Assembly (NCBI GenBank): GCA_964452735.1
Contig: CAYVNA010000004.1
Coordinates: 1 to 47,603 of the forward strand
Reading direction: 5' to 3'
Origin: UBA2177 sp964452735
GTDB taxonomy: Bacteria > Patescibacteriota > Dojkabacteria > SC72
DNA length: 47,603 nt
This document shows, piece by piece, positions 1 to 6,958 of this stretch. The position numbers and the translations under genes are program-made. Below the pieces are notes generated by a model. It was not told the DNA's origin, searched no databases, and saw nothing but the letters and a program-made list of their open reading frames with translations. Within the stretch, counting starts at the first letter, position 1, and every line of letters starts with the position of its first letter.

Positions 1-52
1 GAGCAAACGGCTGTTAACCGTTCGGTTCCAGGTTCGAATCCTGGTCGCGGAG
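1..52 (+). tRNA. tRNA-Asn (GTT), 5' end outside the window
   Basis: This is the 3' two thirds of a tRNA. The anticodon stem is AACGG/CCGTT around the loop CTGTTAA, which gives anticodon GTT (13-15) and therefore Asn. The T arm is CCAGG-TTCGAAT-CCTGG (28-44), followed by the acceptor strand TCGCGGA and discriminator G at 52. No CCA is encoded. The D arm and the 5' acceptor strand lie before the window. Confidence 0.93.
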
Positions 53-59
53 TTTCTAG

Positions 60-65
60 TATAAT
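60..65 (+). promoter_or_regulatory. -10 element TATAAT, leaderless-type
   Basis: A perfect TATAAT ends 9 bases before the ATG at 75, so transcription would start at or just before the start codon. It lies directly after the tRNA-Asn gene. Confidence 0.6.
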
Positions 66-74
66 TTCCCTATT

Positions 75-500
75 ATGATAGATATTAAACAAAAACTCTC
101 AGAATTATCCCTAAATCCAGGAAATTCAATAGTCATTGGCTCAGGAATACTTAATGCACTTAATATAAGGGAAAGTCATGATATTGATGTTGTCGTTAAC
201 TCTGCAACATATAACAGACTCAAATTGAACCCCCAATTTACAATTGCTCAACCATTAGGCTTAGATGTTCTACAATATGATGTTTATGAAATTAGCAAGT
301 ATTGGAATATGAGAGATATGAATAAAGCCTATACATTTGAAGAGATCTTTGAGAATTCAGTTGTAATAGATGAAGTAAGATATATTTCATTAGAGTTTCT
401 ACTAAAAGTAAAAAGATTCTGGATTACGGGTAAAAATCCAAGAGGGAAAGACATAAAGGATATAGAGATTATTGAGAATTATATCAAATCTAATAGATAA
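75..500 (+). CDS. Nucleotidyltransferase-fold-like protein
   Basis: This 141-aa protein carries a GSGILNAL stretch followed by HDIDVVV near residues 22-42. That resembles the GS-x(n)-DxD active-site layout of small MNT/AbiEii-like nucleotidyltransferases, which transfer a nucleotide to a protein, RNA or small molecule. The C-terminal part has KRFWITGKNPRGKDIKDIE, similar to the K-x-R-x-K-D-x-x-D segment seen in such proteins. There is no neighbouring HEPN-type partner, so a toxin-antitoxin role is not supported by context. A TATAAT box 9 bases upstream supports the ATG at 75. The fold assignment comes from motif reading only; substrate unknown. Confidence 0.5.
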   Translation: MIDIKQKLSELSLNPGNSIVIGSGILNALNIRESHDIDVVVNSATYNRLKLNPQFTIAQPLGLDVLQYDVYEISKYWNMRDMNKAYTFEEIFENSVVIDEVRYISLEFLLKVKRFWITGKNPRGKDIKDIEIIENYIKSNR

Positions 501-546
501 TTGACCTTCCCTGTATCGATTGCTAGAAGATCTAAACTAGAAATTG

Positions 547-552
547 TATAAT
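547..552 (+). promoter_or_regulatory. -10 element TATAAT that decides the start codon
   Basis: TATAAT ends 6 bases before ATG 559. A longer reading frame opens with TTG at 544, but that codon overlaps this box and would lie upstream of the transcript. The box therefore argues for ATG 559. Confidence 0.6.
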
Positions 553-558
553 CTAGAT

Positions 559-1395
559 ATGCAAACAGACATCTCAGACCCTAGTGAGACAGGAGGAGAG
601 AAAAACCAGAGATTAGAAAAAATCATATCAGAGCTAGAAATCCTTGATTACCAGGGGATAAAGGATAATGCCTTCGATTATTCAAGTGATGAAGGTGTGG
701 GAGAGTTTATTCCCCAGATAAAAGAGTTATCTAAAGAAATCCCTGGAAAGATTAGAACAGCCCTCATTATTGGTGGTGGACCTATATGGAATATACCAAA
801 GACATTAGATAATATAGACTTAATCATCTCTTTAGATATAAATAAAGAACAATTAGAACGGAACAAATTACGCAAACAAGAAATATTGTCTGCAGAATAT
901 ACTCAAGACCTATTTCCAAAACCAAATCAAAATATTGATAATAAGGACATTGTCAGTTTGGCTCAAGAGAGAATGAGACTCAAAGCTCCACATATTGAAA
1001 TAGATTCTTATGGTGATTATCATTATTTATATTCAGAGGAAGAGCTTAGAAGGACAAAGGACTTCCTCAGAACGGCTAAAATAGCCTATGTGTGTGGTGA
1101 TATATCAGATAAAGATTTCACTACCCAATTTGGCAATATATTGAATAAAAATGGAGTTAATATTGTCTTTGCTGATTTCTCCAATGTTGGTGAGTGGGTA
1201 TGTGGATCACATCCAGATATGCTCAAAAGAGATACTTTAATAAGTTCTTTAAATTTGATCCCCATAGACAGTAAGTGCCCAATACTACATTCAGAAAGTA
1301 TTGGAAGGGTCGGAAGATCTCCTATTTATTCACGATTAAGCATTGGTGTTAAACAATATGGAGAAAGCATAATGTCTAAATTGATCCGATATTGA
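559..1395 (+). CDS. Probable SAM-dependent methyltransferase-like protein
   Basis: This 278-aa protein (from ATG 559) has a Rossmann-like start ALIIGGGP followed about 20 residues later by LIISLDINKEQ. That is the glycine loop and acidic strand-2 end of a class I methyltransferase. Later stretches IAYVCGDISD and VNIVFADFSN would fit strands 4 and 5. No family-specific motif is visible and the substrate is unknown. The stop is 4 bases before the deformylase start, so the two are probably one transcript. A TTG 15 bases upstream is rejected as the start because it overlaps the -10 box. Confidence 0.45.
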   Translation: MQTDISDPSETGGEKNQRLEKIISELEILDYQGIKDNAFDYSSDEGVGEFIPQIKELSKEIPGKIRTALIIGGGPIWNIPKTLDNIDLIISLDINKEQLERNKLRKQEILSAEYTQDLFPKPNQNIDNKDIVSLAQERMRLKAPHIEIDSYGDYHYLYSEEELRRTKDFLRTAKIAYVCGDISDKDFTTQFGNILNKNGVNIVFADFSNVGEWVCGSHPDMLKRDTLISSLNLIPIDSKCPILHSESIGRVGRSPIYSRLSIGVKQYGESIMSKLIRY

Positions 1396-1399
1396 TACC

Positions 1400-1960
1400 A
1401 TGGAAAAAGATATAAAAGAGATTTCAGAAAATTTCTGTAATATATTAAACAAATTCCCAGAGGTAAGATATGCTGGGGACAAAGTACTTAGAGAAGAAAC
1501 AGAGGATGTCACCGTAAAAGAGGGCATAGCTATTGGGAAAAAATTAGGTGGAATATTAATGAGATACAGAAAAGAAGTTGGATATGGAAGAGGCTTTGCA
1601 GCTCCACAAATAGGTATAAACAAGTCTGTGTTTGTAACTTTTACTGATGATAAATTAAATACTTTCATCAACCCAAAGATTGTAGAAAGATCAAGTACTA
1701 CAAATTATTACAAAGAACTATGTCTTAGTTCTGGAATAATGGCTACAGATGTAGAAAGACCCGAATGGATAGTTATGGAATGGATAGATGTTGATGGTAG
1801 CTCTAAAAGAGAAAGATTTGATGGTTTCTTAGCAAGGTTGTATCAACACGAAGAGGATCATCTTAGAGGAATACTCAATTTAGATAAAGCATGTGATGGA
1901 GGTATAGGGTTTGCAACTTTCGATCCTTTAGAGGAAAAGATCAGAGAGAGTAGAGAATAA
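1400..1960 (+). CDS. def: Peptide deformylase
   Basis: The 186-aa product removes the formyl group from the N-terminal Met of new proteins in the cytoplasm. All three family motifs are present: motif I GRGFAAPQIG (residues 63-72), motif II ELCLS (106-110) and motif III HEEDH (150-154). Cys108, His150 and His154 are the expected metal ligands and Glu151 the catalytic acid. Motif II normally reads EGCLS; here Leu replaces the Gly before the Cys, a substitution close to the metal site. No methionyl-tRNA formyltransferase is in the window. It is the second gene of a two-gene unit, without a recognisable Shine-Dalgarno sequence. Confidence 0.88.
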   Translation: MEKDIKEISENFCNILNKFPEVRYAGDKVLREETEDVTVKEGIAIGKKLGGILMRYRKEVGYGRGFAAPQIGINKSVFVTFTDDKLNTFINPKIVERSSTTNYYKELCLSSGIMATDVERPEWIVMEWIDVDGSSKRERFDGFLARLYQHEEDHLRGILNLDKACDGGIGFATFDPLEEKIRESRE

Positions 1961-2017
1961 GTTGTTTTTAATATTAAACCTCCTGTTTAGTAATGTGTCA
2001 TATATGCGGAGTTTCTC

Positions 2018-2698
2018 TTACTCAATCCTTTTCCCTTCTATCAATAAGGTATCACAGTAAAAATCATATGGAGGATTAGCTTCACTTTCATTAGAATAGA
2101 CCTTCTCTCCATCTACAAATAGTATCTCAAAATTTGGGAATGCTTCCTTCACTATTTGAACAGCCTTCTCCCTATCATACAAAGGCTCCGTACCAAAGAC
2201 TACTGATTCTCCAGTTGGAGAGACTCTTCGAATATTAATAGCCCATTCCAAAGCTATATATCCTCCTACTTTTAATATCCTAGATATTTCTCTTGCAATA
2301 TTCATTAATACTTCCTCGGGAAAAAGGTAGAGAGTTCCAGAACTAAATAAACCATCATAATGATCACTATCTAGAGGAAATGGCTTTACAATATTAAAAG
2401 ATTTGAGTATTAACTTACTCTGGATATCTTTTGGAGTATTATCATATAGCTTTTGTAATGCTCCCTCATCAATATCTACATCTGTTACCTCACTAGCAAT
2501 TTGGGCAATAAGGGTATTATACCTCCCATCTCCTGAAGCAAGGTTTACCCAATTACTATCTTGCTTAACTAATCTTTTCAGCATGTCTTTTGTGGAAGAA
2601 TCTTCTTCTCCCCATATAGAACTCTTAGATGTTTTTGAATAATCTATTCCCTCTGTAAATATGTACTTGCTTTCATCTGCTAATAAAGGTTTTGTCAT
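2018..2698 (-). CDS. Class I SAM-dependent methyltransferase
   Basis: This 226-aa protein shows the ordered methyltransferase motifs: WVNLASGDGRY as a variant glycine-rich motif I, VTDVDIDEGAL as the acidic motif II, and LFSSGTLYLFP followed by ISRILKVGGYIALEW, the usual late strand pattern of UbiE/Methyltransf_11-like enzymes. The substrate cannot be read from sequence. It converges with the deformylase gene across about 57 bases. On the minus strand a TATATT (2705-2710) ends 6 bases before the ATG, so the transcript is probably leaderless. Confidence 0.75.
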   Translation of the reverse strand: MTKPLLADESKYIFTEGIDYSKTSKSSIWGEEDSSTKDMLKRLVKQDSNWVNLASGDGRYNTLIAQIASEVTDVDIDEGALQKLYDNTPKDIQSKLILKSFNIVKPFPLDSDHYDGLFSSGTLYLFPEEVLMNIAREISRILKVGGYIALEWAINIRRVSPTGESVVFGTEPLYDREKAVQIVKEAFPNFEILFVDGEKVYSNESEANPPYDFYCDTLLIEGKRIE

Positions 2699-2808
2699 AT
2701 AGATAATATATAACTAATTTATAAAAGATTATACAATAAACCACTCATACTAAATTCTCATACTATTTTTATGCTATTATTAATGAATATTTCATTCACA
2801 TTTCATAT

Positions 2809-3375
2809 ATGAAAAAGAAAACCATATCCCTCTGTATGATTACACTTAACGAAGAAAACTTCTTAGATACATCCCTTAAGAATGTAAAAGAGTATGTAGA
2901 TGAAATAATTATTGTTGATGGAGGATCAAAAGATAGTACAGTTGAAATAGCAAATAGGTATGGTGCAAAGGTATATACTCATAAATGGGAAGATGATTTC
3001 GGAAAACAAAGAAACTATTCACTTAAGTATGCAACAAAGGAATGGATATTACTAATAGATGCAGATGAGATATATGAGGAGAGTGTCTTAGAGAACCTAC
3101 AACTATTTGCTAACAATAATATTGGGATAGATATATTTGCCTTCCCAAGAAAGAACTATATAGATGGAAAGCTAACAGATGCATATCCAGATAAACAGTT
3201 TCGGTTTTTCAAAAACAATATTGGTATAAAATATATAAACAAAGTCCATGAAATGCCAGTAGGATATAAGATGGTAGGATACCCAACAGATATGCATATT
3301 ATTCATAAGAAGACATCACAAAGACAGAAATTACAAAATCAGAAATATGATGAAATTATAAATAGAGAGAAGTAA
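2809..3375 (+). CDS. Glycosyltransferase family 2
   Basis: This short GT-A protein of 188 aa begins with LCMITLNEENFL, continues with VDEIIIVDGGSKDST, and has the DAD metal/nucleotide-sugar signature in LLIDADEIYE. This is the pattern of family 2 transferases of the lipopolysaccharide-core type (WaaE/KdtX-like), which move a sugar from a nucleotide sugar to a lipid or glycan acceptor at the membrane. There is no membrane segment. At 188 aa it is shorter than most relatives and ends soon after the DxD half, so it may be a minimal or C-terminally reduced form. Confidence 0.82.
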   Translation: MKKKTISLCMITLNEENFLDTSLKNVKEYVDEIIIVDGGSKDSTVEIANRYGAKVYTHKWEDDFGKQRNYSLKYATKEWILLIDADEIYEESVLENLQLFANNNIGIDIFAFPRKNYIDGKLTDAYPDKQFRFFKNNIGIKYINKVHEMPVGYKMVGYPTDMHIIHKKTSQRQKLQNQKYDEIINREK

Positions 3376-3461
3376 TGCTAAGCTAATACCCTACTCTCTT
3401 CCAATACATCTTTTGTGCTTGCAAAATCCGAAAGAATCTCTAGAAAAGAAACACTATACTT

Positions 3462-3851
3462 TTAATTTGGAGACTTTACATTATTAGGAAAGAGAAACTT
3501 TATAATGATCAGGGGCATAAGTAAAATATTTGCAAGACCACCCGTAATTATGATCTTTAGGAACCACTCGTCCTCATAAACAAGATAATTACACCCAACA
3601 AGAATCGTTAAGATGCCCTCAAATGCGACTATCGCACAGAGAATAATTTTGAAAATAGTAGACCAACTAGCTCTCATCTTCAAAACATCCACCTGCTCTT
3701 TCAAAAGGAGTTGATACCTGGCTGATTGGAAAGATCGATCGTCGAAAGCTTCCTCACTTATAGGTCTGGATTCATGAGCAAGGATATTCCTTAATTCTAA
3801 TAACTCTTTATATTCGGCAGTTTTCTTTTTGACAACTGCACGAGACATCAA
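3462..3851 (-). CDS. Small membrane protein coupled to an ImmA-like peptidase
   Basis: This 129-aa protein has a charged, probably helical N-terminal half (residues 1-60) and two hydrophobic segments in the second half, around IFKIILCAIVAFEGILTILV and IIITGGLANILLMPLIIIKF. I do not recognise the family. Its start overlaps the stop of the metallopeptidase gene by four bases (ATGA), so the two are translationally coupled. A natural inference is that the peptidase acts on this protein or is tethered by it, but nothing in the sequence proves this. Confidence 0.6.
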   Translation of the reverse strand: MMSRAVVKKKTAEYKELLELRNILAHESRPISEEAFDDRSFQSARYQLLLKEQVDVLKMRASWSTIFKIILCAIVAFEGILTILVGCNYLVYEDEWFLKIIITGGLANILLMPLIIIKFLFPNNVKSPN

Positions 3852-4330
3852 TATTTATTTCTGAAACTTAATAATTTCGTAGGAACACCAAAGATCTTTG
3901 CCTTTATACTATCAGGAACATCCCTGTATGTTTCTAACATTTGACGAGGAGTTAATAAACAAGCTGCAAAGGTATTCGCTTCTCTCTCTTCTGGAGAAGT
4001 ATCATTCAGCTCCTCCGCCCTAAATAGGACTTGATAAAAAGAGGAATCTTTATTGAACTTCTCACTATGTAAAACAAAATGACCCAATTCGTGAGCAATA
4101 GAGAAAGCTTTCTTCCGGCTACTATCTTTAGAATTAATTATTATCTCCCTGTTTTTGAAATCCAAGAAACCGGCCACCTTAGAAAACTTCTCAGGCATTT
4201 CTATTTGTGTAACTGTAACTCCCAAATATTCAGCGATATCTAAAGGATCTACTGGCGGATTTTTTATGTTTAATTGAGAGATCAAAGCATGTGCTTCCTC
4301 AGAAGCTCTAATATAATTAGGTCTTTTCAT
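3848..4330 (-). CDS. ImmA/IrrE family metallo-endopeptidase
   Basis: The 160-aa product has the zinc-peptidase motif HELGH at residues 80-84, preceded by the usual FSIA, and a downstream EEREANTFAACLLTP segment that supplies the third ligand in this family. ImmA of ICEBs1 and IrrE/DdrO peptidases cleave repressors or antitoxins. Those relatives usually have an Xre-type DNA-binding domain or partner; none is visible here. Residues 1-40 resemble the N-terminal helices of the peptidase domain, not a helix-turn-helix. The gene is first in a two-gene operon with a small membrane protein, and GATACT lies 5 bases before the ATG. Confidence 0.8.
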   Translation of the reverse strand: MKRPNYIRASEEAHALISQLNIKNPPVDPLDIAEYLGVTVTQIEMPEKFSKVAGFLDFKNREIIINSKDSSRKKAFSIAHELGHFVLHSEKFNKDSSFYQVLFRAEELNDTSPEEREANTFAACLLTPRQMLETYRDVPDSIKAKIFGVPTKLLSFRNKY

Positions 4331-4379
4331 TCTTTAGTATCTAACAAAAAAGAAAGAAATTCAAGAAAATAAACTCTAT

Positions 4380-4598
4380 TTATTCCCTTATTTTCCATAA
4401 AACACCTAAAGCAACAACAAAGGAAAGAAGATTAAAAACAGCTAAAATTGTTAAATTACCTAAGAAGCCATCTATAACTAACAATAAAGCTCCTAAAGAA
4501 TAAGATAAGAGGAAACCCTTCTTAATATCCTTTCCCTTAGAAAGGAACTGTATTCCCCAACCAATTATGATAAATGATAGACCAATATAGGTAATCAT
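4380..4598 (-). CDS. Small membrane protein, unknown
   Basis: This 72-aa protein is almost entirely hydrophobic, with about three membrane segments (near residues 3-18, 28-46 and 48-68) and a basic GKDIKKG loop after the first. The layout resembles small CBU_0592-like membrane proteins, but the match is only by hydrophobic pattern. It sits between the peptidase pair and the ParB-like gene, all on the minus strand. Confidence 0.5.
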   Translation of the reverse strand: MITYIGLSFIIIGWGIQFLSKGKDIKKGFLLSYSLGALLLVIDGFLGNLTILAVFNLLSFVVALGVLWKIRE

Positions 4599-4608
4599 AT
4601 TATTTAAA

Positions 4609-4626
4609 CTTAATTTAATAATTAAG
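4609..4626. repeat. AT-only inverted repeat
   Basis: CTTAATT-TAAT-AATTAAG is a perfect 7-base inverted repeat between the ParB-like gene and the small membrane protein gene. It could be an operator or a weak terminator; neither is proven and AT-rich DNA produces such repeats easily. Confidence 0.35.
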
Positions 4627-4661
4627 TATTAAATATTTTTTATATAAGGGCAAGAAAACAC

Positions 4662-5699
4662 CTATATTTTAAAAACCTCATTGTATTCATCCTCTGTTAT
4701 AAATGGTTTTATAGCAGACTTAAAGTCTTCTAAGGACAAACCTAGATCACCAACTGCTCTCTTTATAGCATTAGAAACCTTCACCTTCTCAGAATTTGGT
4801 AATATCTTCGCAACTTGAATCATTCTAACAAACCAGCCAGTGGCAGACTTCCCTTCACGGTCAGCCTGACTTCTAATAGCAATAGTGCGATTATCTCTCT
4901 CCATACCCTTCCATTCCTCATCTCCAAACAAAGGACCAACAAAACCATCTTCAGCTTTCAATCCCTCTAAATATTTCTTTGCTTCCTGGAAAGTAAATCC
5001 CTTAGCTATAAATAATAAAGCATAATCCAATTGCTTTGATTCATAGCCATTTCCCTTCTCGATGCTACTCAATGACAAAGCCTGAGTATATGGAAGCTTC
5101 TTCTCATCAACAAGCCTTTGAACCAAAGGATGGATTCCCTCAATATACCTAATAGCATTACTAACTGTATCTACACTCCTTCCAACCTTTCTTGCTAATT
5201 CCACAATTGTCAATTTCTTCCCTTCTTCTTCCCTAAGCTTCTTTAATCTCTCCCAAAAATTATGAATTATATAGGCGTCCTGAGCAGGAGTCATTTTATT
5301 CTGCAAATTTTCAGACATTTGTATTCCAATAATCATTTCTGTGTCTAACATTCTATCCGCAACACTAACTCTAACAGGTAACCTTGTTCCTTCTTCATTT
5401 ATTTGAGTTATAGCTATAGTTCGATGCTGTCCTGCAATTACCCTAACCTTATACAAACCATCTTCATCAACAATAATATCCCCTATACATTCTTGAAGCT
5501 GTCCCTGTTCCTTAATATTCGCCTTTAACACTTCGATAAAGGACTGATCAAAGGGACGAATGTTCTCTGCAAGAACTATTCTATCTACGGGGACGAGGAA
5601 AGTCTCTCTCTTAATAAGTAGAGGATCTGCATTACTAAGAAAAACCTCAAAAGATATTTCGGAAACTGATTTTAATGTTTCATTTTCTACATTCGACAT
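4662..5699 (-). CDS. ParB-like nuclease/partition-domain protein
   Basis: The 345-aa product (ATG at 5699) has an N-terminal ParB/Srx-type domain: VPVDRIVLAENIRPFD, then LKANIKEQGQLQECI, and the phosphate-binding box as VIAGQHRTIA. A KorB/ParB-like middle domain follows, with helix-turn-helix text TIVELARKVGRSVDTVSNAIRY. Chromosomal ParB normally sits beside ParA near the origin. No ParA is here, so a plasmid-like or regulatory ParB paralogue is possible. A TTG eight codons upstream (5723) is in frame, but a TATAAG box at 5728-5733 ends only 4 bases from it, so the ATG with a roughly 22-base leader is the better start. Confidence 0.75.
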   Translation of the reverse strand: MSNVENETLKSVSEISFEVFLSNADPLLIKRETFLVPVDRIVLAENIRPFDQSFIEVLKANIKEQGQLQECIGDIIVDEDGLYKVRVIAGQHRTIAITQINEEGTRLPVRVSVADRMLDTEMIIGIQMSENLQNKMTPAQDAYIIHNFWERLKKLREEEGKKLTIVELARKVGRSVDTVSNAIRYIEGIHPLVQRLVDEKKLPYTQALSLSSIEKGNGYESKQLDYALLFIAKGFTFQEAKKYLEGLKAEDGFVGPLFGDEEWKGMERDNRTIAIRSQADREGKSATGWFVRMIQVAKILPNSEKVKVSNAIKRAVGDLGLSLEDFKSAIKPFITEDEYNEVFKI

Positions 5700-5790
5700 A
5701 CTGTTTCTTTCGGGGAGTGACAAATATCTTATACCAAATTAAAACCACTATCAACTGTATCCTCTCATTGACTCCATATATTATTAGGAC

Positions 5791-5796
5791 TAGAAT
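5791..5796 (+). promoter_or_regulatory. -10 element TAGAAT, leaderless-type
   Basis: TAGAAT ends 5 bases before the ATG at 5802, the same geometry as at many other starts in the window. Confidence 0.45.
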
Positions 5797-5801
5797 TAAT
5801 T

Positions 5802-6107
5802 ATGACTAAGAATCCCATATACAATGCACTTGCTGCAACAGTATATATTGTTCTGGTTGTTTTCATAATGAACTATACTTCAAATAATACCTCTACAGAG
5901 GACTATTTCTTAATGCCAATTATGATCATATCCCTATTTACACTATCTGCAGCTATCATGGCATACATATTCATGTACCAACCTGTGATAATGTACCTTG
6001 AAGGAAAAAAGAAAGAAGCTATTGACCTATTCTTCAAAACCATAGCTACCTTCTCAATAGTTCCCATCAGTATAGCAATGCTATACATTTTGAATATTTT
6101 AAATTAA
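5802..6107 (+). CDS. Small three-helix membrane protein, unknown
   Basis: This 101-aa protein has three hydrophobic segments (about residues 8-25, 36-57 and 77-97), with a short charged loop GKKKEAIDLFFK before the last. No family is recognised. The next gene starts 10 bases after its stop and is also a small membrane protein, so the two are likely co-transcribed. Confidence 0.55.
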   Translation: MTKNPIYNALAATVYIVLVVFIMNYTSNNTSTEDYFLMPIMIISLFTLSAAIMAYIFMYQPVIMYLEGKKKEAIDLFFKTIATFSIVPISIAMLYILNILN

Positions 6108-6117
6108 TAGTAATACT

Positions 6118-6432
6118 ATGAAAAAATTTCTTCATTGGTTACCAAGGATTCTTTCAGTCATATTCATCCTCTTCATTAGCATATTTGCTTTGGACACATT
6201 AGAAGATCCACAATGGTATATTGCTCTTCCCATACACTTGATACCAAGCTTTATTCTTCTAGCAGTAATTATTTTGTCTTGGAAAAACCAAAAATTTGGA
6301 GGGATATCCTTCATCCTCTATGGAATCGGGATCTTTTTCTTTACTAACATGCAAGGATACATATTAGCAATTCCTAGTGTTGTGATAGGTGCACTTTTTC
6401 TTTTGGATAGAGAGAAAAATAATAGGTCTTGA
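6118..6432 (+). CDS. Small membrane protein, unknown
   Basis: This 104-aa protein starts KKFLHWLPR, then alternates hydrophobic segments (about residues 9-26, 36-52, 60-75 and 79-96) with short loops and ends in a charged tail LDREKNNRS. No family is recognised. It is the second gene of a pair. Confidence 0.5.
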   Translation: MKKFLHWLPRILSVIFILFISIFALDTLEDPQWYIALPIHLIPSFILLAVIILSWKNQKFGGISFILYGIGIFFFTNMQGYILAIPSVVIGALFLLDREKNNRS

Positions 6433-6487
6433 AACAATCATCTTCCTCATAGTATAAATACTGATTAAATTACAAACCATCAGCACC

Positions 6488-6934
6488 ATGTACCTATACT
6501 TGAAAGAGAAACTAGAGAAAGTAAATCTCGGAATAAACTGGAGATATCTAGCAAGTGCCCCATTCATATATGCAATGTTCTTCCCTTCTTTAATATTCAA
6601 CATATGCTTAGAAATATATCACCAGGTATGTTTCCGCCTATATGGAATACCCCTTGTTAATAGCAAAGAATATTTCATATATGACAGACAATTCCTTGAA
6701 ATGCTTAACTACTGGGAGAAATTTAATTGCATCTATTGTAGCTATGTAAACAACCTCATAAGGTATGCTGCAGAAATAGCTGGTAGGACGGAGAGATACT
6801 GGTGTCCACTTAAATATCACAAAAAGATAAAAGGATCTCATTCCCAATATCCCAAGTTCATAGAAGAAGAAAACTGCTCTGACATGAGAGAAAAGTGGGA
6901 AGATCTTAAAGACTTCTCCGATATACAGGAATAA
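6488..6934 (+). CDS. Conserved-looking Cys-rich protein, unknown function
   Basis: This 148-aa protein has an N-terminal hydrophobic stretch (about residues 20-40) and then a compact region CIYCSYVNNLIRYAAEIAGRT and YWCP, giving a CxxC and a WCP about 25 residues apart. The dense aromatic and Cys content looks conserved, and I have the impression of similar text in hypothetical proteins of other phyla, but I cannot name a family. The Cys residues could bind a metal. The upstream TATAAA at about 6455 would give a leader of about 25 bases. Confidence 0.5.
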   Translation: MYLYLKEKLEKVNLGINWRYLASAPFIYAMFFPSLIFNICLEIYHQVCFRLYGIPLVNSKEYFIYDRQFLEMLNYWEKFNCIYCSYVNNLIRYAAEIAGRTERYWCPLKYHKKIKGSHSQYPKFIEEENCSDMREKWEDLKDFSDIQE

Positions 6935-6944
6935 AGAGATCTGC

Positions 6945-6950
6945 TATCAT
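6945..6950 (+). promoter_or_regulatory. -10 element TATCAT, leaderless-type
   Basis: TATCAT ends 8 bases before the ATG at 6959. Confidence 0.45.
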
Positions 6951-6958
6951 ATTTACTA

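Noticed and set aside
678..875. Many frames of 60-150 codons opposite or within longer genes (for example 678-875 minus, 7213-7656 minus, 13979-14440 plus, 41505-41951 plus).
   Set aside because: They are shadows of genes with clear family motifs or better context, and their translations show no domain.
3408..3432. Terminator at TTTTG-TGCTTG-CAAAA between the glycosyltransferase and the next gene.
   Set aside because: The stem is only 5 bp and no T tract follows.
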